DNA of 64,000 bases from Symbiodinium natans. Taxonomy: Eukaryota; Sar; Dinophyceae; Suessiales; Symbiodiniaceae. Both the position numbers and the translations under genes were made by a program. The stretch lies in contig CAJNDS010000267.1 in the NCBI GenBank assembly GCA_905221605.1, positions 64,001-128,000 on the forward strand, in the 5' to 3' direction. Every line of letters begins with the position of its first letter. Position 1 is the first letter of the stretch. The notes under the pieces are model-generated. The model searched no databases and had not been told where the DNA came from. It saw nothing but the letters and a program-made list of their open reading frames with translations. This document shows, in pieces, positions 20,216 to 31,849 of the stretch.

Positions 20216-23200
20216 GTATGCCCTCAAGTTCAGCAACTATGACTACTACCAGTTTGTCCCTGCTGCCTGTGTGGGGGTGCCCCTGTACTTCATGAAGGCG
20301 ATGCACATCGGCACCTTTGTGGCAGGGAGGGTTCAGGCCCTGAACTCTGAACTTCGAAAGCTCCCGAAGCCCCCAACCCAAAACTCCCTCCCCTCCCCGC
20401 ATTTCCCGCCTTCAATCCGTCGCATGGTGCGCACGCCCCTTGGTGGAGTTCTCCTTCACGTTGGGAGTGTGGTCGCATGTGAAATTCCTGCAATTCCCGC
20501 TTGAGGCAATCCTGCCATCGTGATGCCACTGGGCATCCTACTGCCCTTAGCCATCTTCTGGGGCATCGTCCTAGGCGCAGGCTACGACGTTGTGGCTCGG
20601 CCGCGTGCCGGAAGCCTCAAGCCCCCGAAACCCTAAGCCCTCCTCGTGCCCACCAATCACCTGACCCTCCTAAATTCTCAGACCCAAAAGTTTCTTCGCG
20701 AAGCAGCACGAAGGGCCTGCAAGAGCGTCCGGCCTCTAAAAATCCTCAGCCCTTGAACCGTGCAAACCTTGACCGGAAGCCGTTTATCCTTCGAACCGGA
20801 CAAGCCAAAAGTGGCGCTTTTCTCCCTTAGCCGAGATTATCGCCACGGTTTTCGTGCGAAAGTAAAGTGGCCAGTGTAAGGTAGCATGCAAAAAGAGGCA
20901 CGTACCATGCTTTGGCTTTTGATGTGCCCTGTCTCCAGGAAGCGGACACTTCAGACTTCTTCTTTCCGAAGATGAGCAACGTGCCGTTCTACCTCATATG
21001 GACCGATAGCATCGGCCAGTACAGCCCCTCCGAGAAAAAAGCTATACTCTCTGTGTGGGGGAGTGATGTCGGCCCTAACATCCCTAACATCCCTAACATC
21101 CCTAACATCCCTAGTCTGGCTCGGCTGCGCTCTGGACCTTGAGGCAAGATCAACTTCACTGCCTGGGTGTCCACCTTCACGGATCTCGGGTGGCTCTGGC
21201 ATTCTTGGGGGTCGCGATCGGAAGAGTTTCTTCCTTCCCTCCCTCCCTCCCTCCTTCCTTCCTTCCTGCATTCCTTGGTTCTTGCCGCGTTGGGCACCGT
21301 AGGCTTTTCATCTGTCCGAGCCGCAATTCGGATGTTGCGAATGGGCTTGAGGCTTGTGCAAGCCGTTCATTCCAGCTGGCCAGGCTTCAGCGGGTTGAGG
21401 GATGTCGAGGGGTCTCCAGAATCTGTTCCCCGCCCGTGCCCAGGATCATGATTCTTGTGGTGGTCCTGGACTGCTCCCTCAAGCGCCTTGCAGCAAGTCT
21501 CCGTTCGGGCTCTGCAGAAGGGAGCGTCGGTTTGTTGAGAGTGTTGTGCCGAAGATGCACGCGAGAACACACTTCAGACATCAATAGGCACACATGTTCC
21601 TACTTGCATGCAGGATGCGTATGATCACGGCTCATACAGCTTGTAAGGGCATTGTCATGTGTTTCCCTGCATGGGCTTCCTGCCCGAGGATCTCCTCAAC
21701 CGAGAACAAGATTCCTGTCAAGGTGGAGCACGCATGCATGCACACACCCACTTTCACGCGCACACGAACAGAGTGTTTTTGAATTTTGAGCCTGGAAGTT
21801 GTGGCTTGGAGATCTAGTCTACTTTCAATCTAAATGTGGGCTTTGGGTAGCTTCGTGCTGCAGAGAAGGCAGAGTTCTGGCGCAGAGTCCCTAAGCTCAA
21901 TGCCCCCCCAGGCGTCGATGGGGAAAAGCAGACCTCGAGATCCTCTAAGGATCCTCAAGCCCACAGTGTGCAACCTAGCGGCAGCATGCAGCTCGACAGG
22001 TTGACAAGAACTACGAGATCTCGTTATACGGGGCCGTGAACGCTCTTGTGTCGCTCTTCGCGTCGACGGTCGGACTCCCGTATGGCTTGAGTACGTTCAG
22101 GGTTGAGGCTGTTATTCTAGTCTTCACGGCGACTTTGCGAAAGGTGTGCAACAATGCACTGAAGCCTTGCTAAGCCTGACAGCGCGGTGGCGAATCAGCA
22201 CACCGCCACGGCTCTCATGTGTCCCGAAACTTGAAGCCCCAAGCTGCGGAATCCGCTCCAGCCAAGGATACATGCAACTGAAGTTTAATGTGCCTTGGCT
22301 GCCTTGGCATCTGTGCTCGGTGCGACTGCAAGAGACAAACATGCCGGCAACGGAGCCTTTCTTTGCATCCCCGAAGGTGGAGCCCGAAACATATTCTTCT
22401 CACGCGCATACATCTTTTTACACTCCGGCCGACCTCAAGCAACCTGAAAACATATTTGCAGGTCATCAACTACGGAGTCATGGGCAATGCGGTTGACCGA
22501 CGAGCAGGTGGGGCTGAGACGGACTGAGAGAACATAGAAGAATGTCTGCCATACGGGAGCTGATGTACAATGACCCACCCTCATCCCTCACCCGGAGAGC
22601 AAGTTAGGGGGGCAGGAAGTTGAACCGCACCAATCCTGTGAAATCCTGGGAGCCGACCCAACAACATGAGCACAAGAGCCTCTGCGAGCCGTAACGTGCA
22701 AGGGCGGGATGTAGGGTCGTGGAGGGGCAGGTGTGGCTGGTGTCGGATTCTTGCGGGGGCCACAACCTCGGTGTACTGTACGGAATGAACCGATCTTGAG
22801 TTGACTCAGAAGGCACCTGAAAGCCTCAGCAATTCCCCTAAACCCTGCTAGGCTCCTTATTATTTGGCCACCAACAGCTTGTCCTTAGACAACTCCGAGG
22901 CCGAACCCTTGAAACCCTTGAAACCCTTGAAGCCCTGGGAGCCCTGGAAGCCCCCGAAGCCCTTGAAGCCCGAAGCGGCTCCCCCGAAGCTTGACGAGGC
23001 ATCATCTACTCGCTGCTCTGCGGTGCCGCTTGCCCCCAGCAGAGCTTCGAAAGGGTTTAGGGAGTTTAGGGTATGGGAGGGCGCGCAAGCATAGATGTGA
23101 CAACCGCAGGTGTCATAATGTTCTATTGCCGTAGCATCATCTCATGGTTGCTGGCATCCTTCCTGTGCTATTTGTTGTTTTCATGTCATGAGGGTACTGT

Positions 23201-26200
23201 AAGATGGAGGAGGCTTTGGGTTTAAATTTCATCCGTAAAGGCACCTGGGATTCGGAACTTGGGCTTGAGCTTCGAAGGGGAACGAAGGAGGCAGCTTCTT
23301 CAGGGAGTTCAAGCAGCGGCCCTGAAAGCCTCATGCTGCTTGCGTGCAACCTGAAGCTCCTAAATCCTAAACTTCCTAAGCCCTCAGCCCTCAGCCCTCA
23401 GCCCTCAGCCCTCAGCCCTAAGCCCTAAGCCCTAAGCCCTAAGCCCGAAGCCCGAAGCCCGAAGCCCTAAGCCCCAAGCCCTAAGCCCTAAGCCCTAAGC
23501 CCTAAGCCCTCAGCCCTAAGCCCTAAGCCCTAAGCCCTAAGCCCTAAGCCCCAAGCCCCAAGCCCTAAGCCCTAAGCCCTAAGCCCTAAGCCCCAAGCCC
23601 CAAGCCCTAAGCCCTAAGCCCTAAGCCCTAAGCCCTAAGCCTTAAGCCCAAGCCTCGCATGGCGACTTGCCTGACAACTTGAAGCTATCGGCTGCCAGCT
23701 CCCTGGAGTAGCGACCTTCCCTTTGAACCCCTATCATCCTAGTGGCCATAAGATCCTAAACTCCTTAACCCTTTGAGACCCTTTGAGACCCTATAGACCC
23801 CCCTAAAGACACAAGACCCTAAAGCCTCTAAACCCCTTTGAAATTCCTGAACCTCCCTGAGACCCTCAACGCTTAACCCCTCAAGCCGTGAAGGCGGCTT
23901 TCTTCTCGAGCATCGAGTTCTTCAACTACCTCCCTCGCCTCTTCCTCTCTGCGCCCCTTGGTAACCCTGCAAATTCGGTTCCCCGTTGGATTCAGCTTCA
24001 CAGTTTTCCCGGATGCATGTAGCCTCATGGGGTTCATGTGGTTCTCTGGAGCGAGGCTGCGTTCGCACGGAGGTCGTTTGTTGTTCGCAACCGCCGGCAG
24101 ACGTTTGCGATCAGGTGTGATAACTGCTCATCTTGTGAAGACCCCTCGAAGTGTGCTCGGCCTTGCTTCGTGGCCGCGTGTCCAAGGTGTCAACAGTCAA
24201 AGGGATCGGGCAGTTTGGGTCGCGTTTTGGATCTTCGCTTCGCCTCCGCATGTCTAAAGTGTCTACGCTGATGTCCGTTCCAGGCTACTCCAGTCCTTCC
24301 ATTAGCGATGAAGCCCTCCAGCCTTCCCAGCCTTGTGGAGGGCGGGGGAAAGTTGGAGGCGGAATGGGCCGGAATTCCAGCATGTCTGCGGTATTGCAGA
24401 CCAACCCAAAAAAACCAGCAGCGCGCGTCGTGGATGGGTCGTGCAAGCTGCATTTTCGGGCTCGTCGCCATCAAGTTGTTGTCTTTTTTTTCTTGGCGCC
24501 CCAGAAAATGGTCGTGGAGTGCCCCACGTGCCGTGGAGCCCTCGCCGAGGCTTCTCTTCTTCGCCGGCACCGGCTTCGTGTGCGAGAATCTGCGGCTTTC
24601 TTGGCGATGTGTGTGATGAAGGGTTTCACAGGGCTTCGGACTTCGGAATGTTTAGGGAAGAAGTTTTCAGAGTTTCGCTCGCAAGTACCCCAAAGAGCGG
24701 CCTGGGGCCGGAATCCTGCAACCCCAAAGCCTAAAGCTTAGGCACCCAATCCTAAGATCCAAAACCCCTCACGAGCCTATGGCCATTCATTTCAGGTGGG
24801 GCTCCCGCCAGTACTTGGTGTTCATCGAGTGGCCGACCGGCCGCAGGGGGCGGGGCTGGTTTTTGGGGAGTTTTCGTTCCGGGTTTCAAAGGCTCTGGGT
24901 GGGCTTGGTGTGTGTGCTTCTCAAACCTCCCAGACAAGGCCCGAAGGGTCACAAGCTCAGATTGGAGCAGGGGTTCTGGCAGAAGCCGCAAAGTTCTTTC
25001 AGAAGCCTTGCGAGAAAGAACTGCGAAGCCCTAAAGCCCGAACCTCCCCAGCGCCAAGCCCTGTAACCCTCAAGCCCTGAAGCCCTGAAGCCCTAAACCC
25101 TTGCCAAACCCTAATTCCTAAACCTTCCCCCATATAATCCCTTCCCCCTTCTATTAAAGACCCCCCCAATACTAAAAATACTTTCCGGAAAATCCTGCCG
25201 AAACCGAGCCCGCCTTTTAAACCCTACTCCGAATTAGGGGGGGGGGGAGGTTCAGGGCTCCCAAAACCCTGAAGCCAACGAGGGTTTAGGGTCTAGGGTT
25301 AAGGGTTTAATTAGGGTTTAGGGCTTAGGGATCATTAAGGGTTTAGGGTTCAGAGTCCAGTCTTTGTCTCTCTCTCTCTCTCTCTCTCTTCTGTCTCTCT
25401 CTTTCAGTTTACACCACACTTAAGTACTTGATTACTTACTTGAGTAAACCTGGAGTCTAGAAAATGGCATTTCGATAAAAACCCCACCCTAATAATAAAA
25501 ACACATTTCGAATTTCTATTGGGGGAGGGGGGGGGGTGGACCCCCCGTTTAACATTAGGGGGAAGGGATTAAGCTGAAGAGTCGAGGCTGGAGATTCTTC
25601 TCATCCTCGGTGTCTTCATCATCACTGGGCAGCTCCTTCCGGCTGTTGCCCCTTGGGCAGTGCAGGGTTCAGGGAGGGTTCAGGGTTCAGGGTTCAGGGT
25701 TTGGGGCTTCGGGGGTTTGCTCCTATTTTCTTTTTCAGGGCCTTGGGGCCTTGGGCTTGAATATTTAAGGCATTCATCAAAGGATGCCTGTTTCCGCAGC
25801 AATCGTCCGCCAAGCCACAGCTTCCTTGCCTCAAGCCCGACGGAATCAGGGGTGAGGTTCCGAACCCTCAAACCCCAACATGTAGTTTGGGTGCTCGTGC
25901 TGGGCATGAAGCAGTTGCCAGGCTCTCTGGATTCCTGACCTGGGCCGTACGCCGTATGTGACGTCCTAAGATGTCCTAAGCCCTACAATGTGAATCCAAG
26001 CCCGCCTCAGATTGTTGGCATCCTGGTTGCTGCCATGTCCTTCCTGGCCGCGCCCCTAGGGGAAGGGGAAGCCAAGCAAAGTCGACCCAACACCCGAAGC
26101 TCGGTTGAGCTCTCCTTCTCACAGGCATGTGTCTTCGGAATATGTACCTTACATATCCGCCCTCTATGAGCCTTACACATCAACCCTCCCTCTCTCTCTC

Positions 26201-27530
26201 TCCCTCTCTCTCTCTCTCGCCCCTTTCCCCCCTCCCTCTCTCTCACTCTCTCTGCCCAGGTGAAGTACTCCAAGGTGTCAGCCATCCTCGGGGCCCCGAT
26301 GCGCGGCTCGCAGGTGCAGCTGTGGCTTGGCCGGGTGTTTTCCTTCTTTTATTTTGGGGGCACTTTGGGGCGGAGGTTCTTAATAAATACAGTTTGCCCC
26401 CCTCAACTCAATTCCTTCCCCCTCCCCCCCCGAACCTTAAACTCCCTGAACCCTGGCACAGGCTCTGAGAAGAGTGTCCTTGGGCCCAGGCAGCACCGCG
26501 TGAGCGAGTCCGCTGTGCACACGCTCCGCCAGGTGCAAGTGGGGAGCCTCCCGTGAGTGGCGGGTTTAGGATCCCTGAAGGATGCATAGGGCTTGGAGAA
26601 TTGGGATTGGAGAATGAGTGTTCAGGGTATCCCTGAAGCTCTTTTTCGCTTAGGGTTGCGCAGCCGCCTGCTCCCTGCCCTTCTGTGTCCCTACTTGAGC
26701 AAGAGACCTCTCCGACTGGGGCCGATGACATATCTAAGAATCAGGAATTTACGGGCCAAGATGCGGCTTTCGGCTGGGCGCGCCTTTGGCCTCTATCCCC
26801 TCACTCCAAAGCGCGACCCCTCAAACCCCAAAAAGTCCGACCAGGTCCAAGACAGCTGGCTTCTCGCCATCCGCCTCAAAGGCCGGTGTGTGGGAGTCTG
26901 TTGGGGAGCATGGTTGGGGTCCCAAGTCCCAAGCCTGAGAGCCTTGGAACCGCTTTCGATGAACTGCTCATGGTGAAAGCAGCCACAAGAGTCCTACTCG
27001 TCCCCATGCAGGCTTCATCTTCTTCGGCTCCGTCCAGGGGGTGACCTCCATGGTGGCGACGCGCATCGCGCCTCGGAACAAGGAGCCAAAAGGGATTTTC
27101 AGGAGCGAGGGTTTAGGGTGTAGGGTTAAGGGTCTTGGTGGTGCGAGTCTAGCCGCACAGTCTACGGTGAAACACGTACGTGGCAACCCCTCTCTTGCTG
27201 GCTGCCAGCAAGCGCGAGGTTCCTTCTCATACCTAGACCCCCCCCACCAATAAACAAAAGCAAAAACATGCAGCTCCTTTTGTCAAAAATCTTTGTATGC
27301 ACCACTAGGCTGCCCAAGAGCTGGCGTATTTCAAAGAGCTGCGGTAGCCCTGAGCCCGTAAACCCATGGTCATCAGGGACAGTAGGGTTATGAGGGACAT
27401 TGAGGTTATCGAGGGAGCCGAGTGGCTTCGGTTCATGATGTGTTTCGTCGGGACTCCCAAGGAAACCGAGAAGAAGGAGCAGGTTCCGAACTACCGGAGG
27501 CAGGACAGCTGGTCACACTCGCGAGCCTGT
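20216..27530 (+). CDS. SulP/SLC26-type anion transporter, central and C-terminal exons
   Basis: Continues the gene of 4111-6156. Exons in order: 20216-20320 (FSNYDYYQFVPAACVGVPLY); about 20506-20624 (PLGILLPLAIFWGIVLGAG); about 20940-21055 (FFFPKMSNVPFYLIWTDS); about 21150-21215; about 21446-21496 (IMILVVVLDCSLKRLA); about 22005-22105 (VDKNYEISLYGAVNALVSLF then GLPYGLSTF, the D-x-x-E-x-x-x-x-G-x-x-N motif of SulP proteins); about 23886-23960 (FFNYLPRLFLSAPL); about 24549-24600 (LLFFAGTGFVCENL); about 24796-24840; about 25583-25655 (LLILGVFIITGQLLPAVAPW); about 26003-26055 (IVGILVAAMSFLAAPL); 26262-26330 (VKYSKVSAILG); about 26462-26535; about 27010-27070 (GFIFFGSVQGVTSMVATRIA, the start of a STAS domain); about 27418-27520 (EWLRFMMCFVG). 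The rest of STAS is not visible before the gene array begins, so the C-terminus may be truncated. Exon ends are approximate. Confidence 0.7.
21066..21116. repeat. CCCTAACAT nonamer repeat
   Basis: Five to six near-perfect copies of the nonamer CCCTAACAT, a length variant of the CCCTAAA heptamer. It lies on the acceptor side of an intron in the transporter gene. Confidence 0.85.
23376..23652. repeat. CCCTAAG heptamer array
   Basis: About 38 tandem heptamers, mostly CCCTAAG with CCCTCAG, CCCGAAG and CCCCAAG variants arranged in runs. It is the acceptor-side arm of the intron that ends before the exon at about 23886; the donor-side arm is the TTTAGGG-like stretch at 23055-23075. It is an interstitial array, not a telomere. 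Confidence 0.9.
25370..25403. repeat. TC dinucleotide microsatellite
   Basis: A run of TCTCTCTC about 30 nt long followed by CTGTCTCTCTC. A second CT-rich tract lies at 26176-26262. Both are intronic in the transporter gene, the second directly before the VKYSKVS exon, where it may act as a polypyrimidine tract. Confidence 0.85.
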
Positions 27531-27667
27531 GACACCTTTATGTAAGGAAAGAATGTAACAACGTCTTGAAGCGAACAACAGAAGCGGCCTCAAAATTTGG
27601 GCTCCCAGCCCGCCGACCCAGCCCTCGCCGAGTGCTCCCTGCCGCGCTAGCCTTTGTATTCCCAGCC

Positions 27668-28423
27668 ATGGCCTTGCCAATGAAGACCGCGATGAAGAAG
27701 GTCATGAAGGCCAACCCAATGAAGGCCAAGGCGGCGATGAAGGGAATGAAGGCCTGCAAGCTGAGGGGCGTGCTGCATGCCATGTGCAGTAGGCCCATTA
27801 GGCTTCCGAGGCTGTTGTTGCTTGCACGTTCCTACCCGAGGTGATGAAGAAGAAGGCCATCAGCAAGATCGCTCGTGGCAAGCGCGCAAAGATGGTTGTC
27901 TTCAATGGGCGCAAGGAGAATCGGGTTTGACTCAGACTTTGTTTGCAGTGTACGCGAAATGCTACAGTAAGCATCTGCAAAAGAAAGCTTGTTTTCGAAC
28001 CTTGGCATGTCTGACTTCATGGTTCAGTCGGAAAAAGGCCCTTTCATGTGGGTTTACGTGCTCTAGCTACGCAGGGCTTTGTAGGCGATGGCACCAGCAG
28101 CTTTTGCGGAGGAGAAGACCTCGTCGGGCCTCAAGAAGACGCATCTCATGAAGAACAAGCGCGGCAAGGCGGGACGGAGAGATGCTAGGGGGTTGCTCAC
28201 TGCCGTAGTGTCGGGGCACAAACTTGATGACTTTCGCCAGGTCGTTACGAAGAAGCAGCACGCTGTGGGCGTGGCGCTCTTCAAGAAGATCGGCCAGCGC
28301 TGGCTCGACGCAGTCGCGACGGCAAGGAAGGAGCTGGGGATCAAGGGCTTTTGCGCTGTTGGTGGAAAGAGCGCTCAGGGCAAGGCGCTTTATGCCAAGG
28401 CCAAAGCGCTTTACGCAGCTTGA
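27668..28423 (+). CDS. Small basic Lys/Ala/Met-rich protein, copy 1
   Basis: Spliced from four exons: 27668-27751, 27841-27915, 28112-28168 and 28241-28423, giving 132 residues. The protein starts MALPMKTAMKKVMKANPMK, continues VMKKKAISKIARGKRAK, then EKTSSGLKKTHLMKNKRGK, then VVTKKQHAVGVALFKKIGQ and ends GKALYAKAKALYAA. From memory this matches an abundant dinoflagellate family with a repeated MKAMK start, an IARGK motif and an ALG(I/V)KGF C-terminal block; its function is not established, and its charge suggests nucleic-acid binding. Introns 27752-27840 (GC-AG), 27916-28111 (GA-AG) and 28169-28240 (GC-AG) all follow exon AAG and precede G. The CCCAG just before CCATGG could be a spliced-leader acceptor. 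Confidence 0.85.
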
Positions 28424-29079
28424 AAGGCATGAGGACGTGAATGCTTTCGTGGTAGTTCATGGAGCAGAGTCCGAATGCCAGCAGCTGCTCAGGGTGTACA
28501 GCTGATCTTGTGTGCTCCGAGATCGCGGAAGCTCTTCTAGGAGCTTATGCGTGAAGGAAGACCAACGCGGGGGATGAAAAGTCATGACATTGACATCATG
28601 GTGTGGTTGCAAGTTTAGGGTTTGTGGAAAAGTGGCAGCGAGATGTAAGGTGGCAGGCACAGAGCTGCGGAAATGGACTTTGCTGGTTGCCTGTTGGCTT
28701 GTACTGCTGTGGCATCCTGTTACACTTGTTGAGCTGCGCACGCGCTCTGCCAACGACAGCGTCGAAATCCGAAGGGTTGGGGAAGAATCCTGCTTAGAAG
28801 CCCCTCAACCCCGGGCCCTAAACCCCACAACAGTCCCACAACCACTCGAGCACGCATTAGACTCCGTCAGCTGAAGCTTCCGTGGGCACTTGGTTGCAAA
28901 GTCAGCTTTTGCTATCTTTGTCGGATTTGAGAACATCTGAGAACTGGACTCAAGAAAGGATAGAACGTAACAACGTCTTGAAGCGAACAACAGAAGCGGC
29001 CTCAAAATTTGGGCTCCCAGCCCGCCGACCCAGCCCTCGCCGAGTGCTCCCTGCCGCGCTAGCCTTTGCATTCCCAGCC

Positions 29080-29835
29080 ATGGCCTTGCCAATGAAGACC
29101 GCGATGAAGAAGGTCATGAAGGCCAACCCAATGAAGGCCAAGGCGGCGATGAAGGGAATGAAGGCCTGCAAGCTGAGGGGCGTGCTGCATGCCATGTGCA
29201 GTAGGCCCATTAGGCTGCAGAGGCTGTTGTTGCTTGCACGTTCCTACCCGAGGTGATGAAGAAGAAGGCCATCAGCAAGATCGCTCGTGGCAAGCGCGCA
29301 AAGATGGTTGTCTTCAATGGGCGCAAGGAGAATCGGGTTTGACTCAGACTTTGTTTGCAGTGTACGCGGAATGCTACAGTAAGCATCTGCAAAAGAAAGC
29401 TTGTTTTCGAACCTTGGCATGTCTGACTTCAGGGTTCAGTCGGAAAAAGGCCCTTTCATGCGGGTTTACGTGCTCTAGCTACGTAGGGTTTTGTAGGCGA
29501 TGGCACCAGCAGCTTTTGCGGAGGAGAAGACCTCGTCGGGCCTCAAGAAGACGCATCTCATGAAGAACAAGCGCGGCAAGGCGGGACGGAGAGATGCTAG
29601 GGGGTTGCTCACTGCCGTAGTGTCGGGGCACAAACTTGATGACTTTCGCCAGGTCGTTACGAAGAAGCAGCACGCTGTGGGCGTGGCGCTCTTCAAGAAG
29701 ATCGGCCAGCGCTGGCTCGACGCAGTCGCGACGGCAAGGAAGGAGCTGGGGATCAAGGGCTTTTGCGCTGTTGGTGGAAAGAGCGCTCAGGGCAAGGCGC
29801 TTTATGCCAAGGCCAAAGCGCTTTACGCAGCTTGA
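29080..29835 (+). CDS. Small basic Lys/Ala/Met-rich protein, copy 2
   Basis: Exons 29080-29163, 29253-29327, 29524-29580 and 29653-29835. The predicted 132-residue protein is identical to copy 1. Intron 1 has CTGCAG where copies 1 and 4 have CTTCCG, and intron 2 ends CTACGTAGGGTTTT..., shared with copy 4 and not with copies 1 and 3. The 3' flank has GAGCTCTTGCAAGAAGG, again as in copy 4. Confidence 0.85.
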
Positions 29836-30438
29836 AAGGCGTGAGGACGTGAATGCTTTCGTGGTAGTTCATGGAGCAGAGTCCGAATGCCAGCAGCTGC
29901 TCAGGGTGTACAGCTGATCTTGTGTGCTCCGAGATCGCGGAAGCTCTTCTAGGAGCTCTTGCAAGAAGGAAGACCAACGCGGGGGATGAAAAGTCATGAC
30001 ATTGACATCATGGTGTGGTTGCAAGTTTAGGGTTTGTGGAAAAGTGGCAGCGAGATGCAAGGTGGCAGGCACAGAGCTGCGGAAATGGAGTTTGCTGGTT
30101 GCCTGTTGGCTCTCCTGTTACACTTGTTGAGCTGCGCATGCGCTCTGCCAACGACAGCGTCGAAATCCGAAGGGTTGGGGAAGAATCCTGCTTAGAAGCC
30201 CCTCAACCCCGGGCCCTAAACCCCACAACAGTCCCACAACCACTCGAGCACGCATTAGACTCCGCTTTTGCTATCTTTGTCGGATTTGAGAACATCTGAG
30301 AACTGGACTCAAGAAAGGATAGAATGTAACAACGTCTCGAAGCGAACAACAGAAGCGGCCTCAAAATTTGGGCTCCCAGCCCGCCGACCCAGCCCTCGCC
30401 GAGTGCTCCCTGCCGCGCTAGCCTTTGCGTTCCCAGCC

Positions 30439-31194
30439 ATGGCCTTGCCAATGAAGACCGCGATGAAGAAGGTCATGAAGGCCAACCCAATGAAGGCCAA
30501 GGCGGCGATGAAGGGAATGAAGGCCTGCAAGCTGAGGGGCGTGCTGCATGCCATGTGCAGTAGGCCCATTAGGCTGCAGAGGCTGTTGTTGCTTGCACGT
30601 TCCTACCCGAGGTGATGAAGAAGAAGGCCATCAGCAAGATCGCTCGTGGCAAGCGCGCAAAGATGGTTGTCTTCAATGGGCGCAAGGAGAATCGGGTTTG
30701 ACTCAGACTTTGTTTGCAGTGTACGCGAAATGCTACAGTAAGCATCTGCAAAAGAAAGCTTGTTTCCGAACCTTGGCATGTCTGACTTCAGGGTTCAGTC
30801 GGAAAAAGGCCCTTTCATGTGGGTTTACGTGCTCTAGCTACGCAGGGCTTTGTAGGCGATGGCACCAGCAGCTTTTGCGGAGGAGAAGACCTCGTCGGGC
30901 CTCAAGAAGACGCATCTCATGAAGAACAAGCGCGGCAAGGCGGGACGGAGAGATGCTAGGGGGTTGCTCACTGCCGTAGTGTCGGGGCACAAACTTGATG
31001 ACTTTCGCCAGGTCGTTACGAAGAAGCAGCACGCTGTGGGCGTGGCGCTCTTCAAGAAGATCGGCCAGCGCTGGCTCGACGCAGTCGCGACGGCAAGGAA
31101 GGAGCTGGGGATCAAGGGCTTTTGCGCTGTTGGTGGAAAGAGCGCTCAGGGCAAGGCGCTTTATGCCAAGGCCAAAGCGCTTTACGCAGCTTGA
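30439..31194 (+). CDS. Small basic Lys/Ala/Met-rich protein, copy 3
   Basis: Exons 30439-30522, 30612-30686, 30883-30939 and 31012-31194. The predicted protein is identical to copies 1 and 2. The spacer upstream of this copy is shorter than the others (603 bp against about 656) through loss of two short segments. Intron 1 resembles copy 2 while the 3' half and flank resemble copy 1. Confidence 0.85.
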
Positions 31195-31849
31195 AAGGCA
31201 TGAGGACGTGAATGCTTTCGTGGTAGTTCATGGAGCAGAGTCCGAATGCCAGCAGCTGCTCAGGGTGTACAGCTGATCTTGTGTGCTCCGAGATCGCGGA
31301 AGCTCTTCTAGGAGCTTATGCGTGAAGGAAGACCAACGCGGGGGATGAAAAGTCATGACATTGACATCATGGTGTGGTTGCAAGTTTAGGGTTTGTGGAA
31401 AAGTGGCAGCGAGATGTAAGGTGGCAGGCACAGAGCTGCGGAAAGGGACTTTGCTGTTGCCTGTTGGCTTGTACTTCTGTGGCATCCTGTTACACTTGTT
31501 GAGCTGCGCATGCGCTCTGCCAACGACAGCGTCGAAATCCGAAGGGTTGGGGAAGAATCCTGCTTAGAAGCCCCTCAACCCCGGGCCCTAAACCCCACAA
31601 CAGTCCCACAACCACTCGAGCATGCATTAGACTCCGTCAGCTGAAGCTTCCGTGGTCACTTGGTTGCAAAGTCAGCTGTTGCTATCTTTGTCGGATTTGA
31701 GAACATCTAAGAACTGGACTCAAGAAAGGATAGAATGTAGCAACGTCTTGAAGCGAACAACAGAAGCGACCTCAAAATTTGGGCTCCCAGCCCGCCGACC
31801 CAGCCCTCGCCGAGTGCTCCCTGCCGCGCTAGCCTTTGCATTCCCAGCC

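Noticed and set aside
27770-28114. GT donors for introns 1 and 2 of the array gene
   Set aside because: Both are destroyed in copy 4 while GC/GA donors in a constant AAG|G context are kept in all copies and give the better protein.
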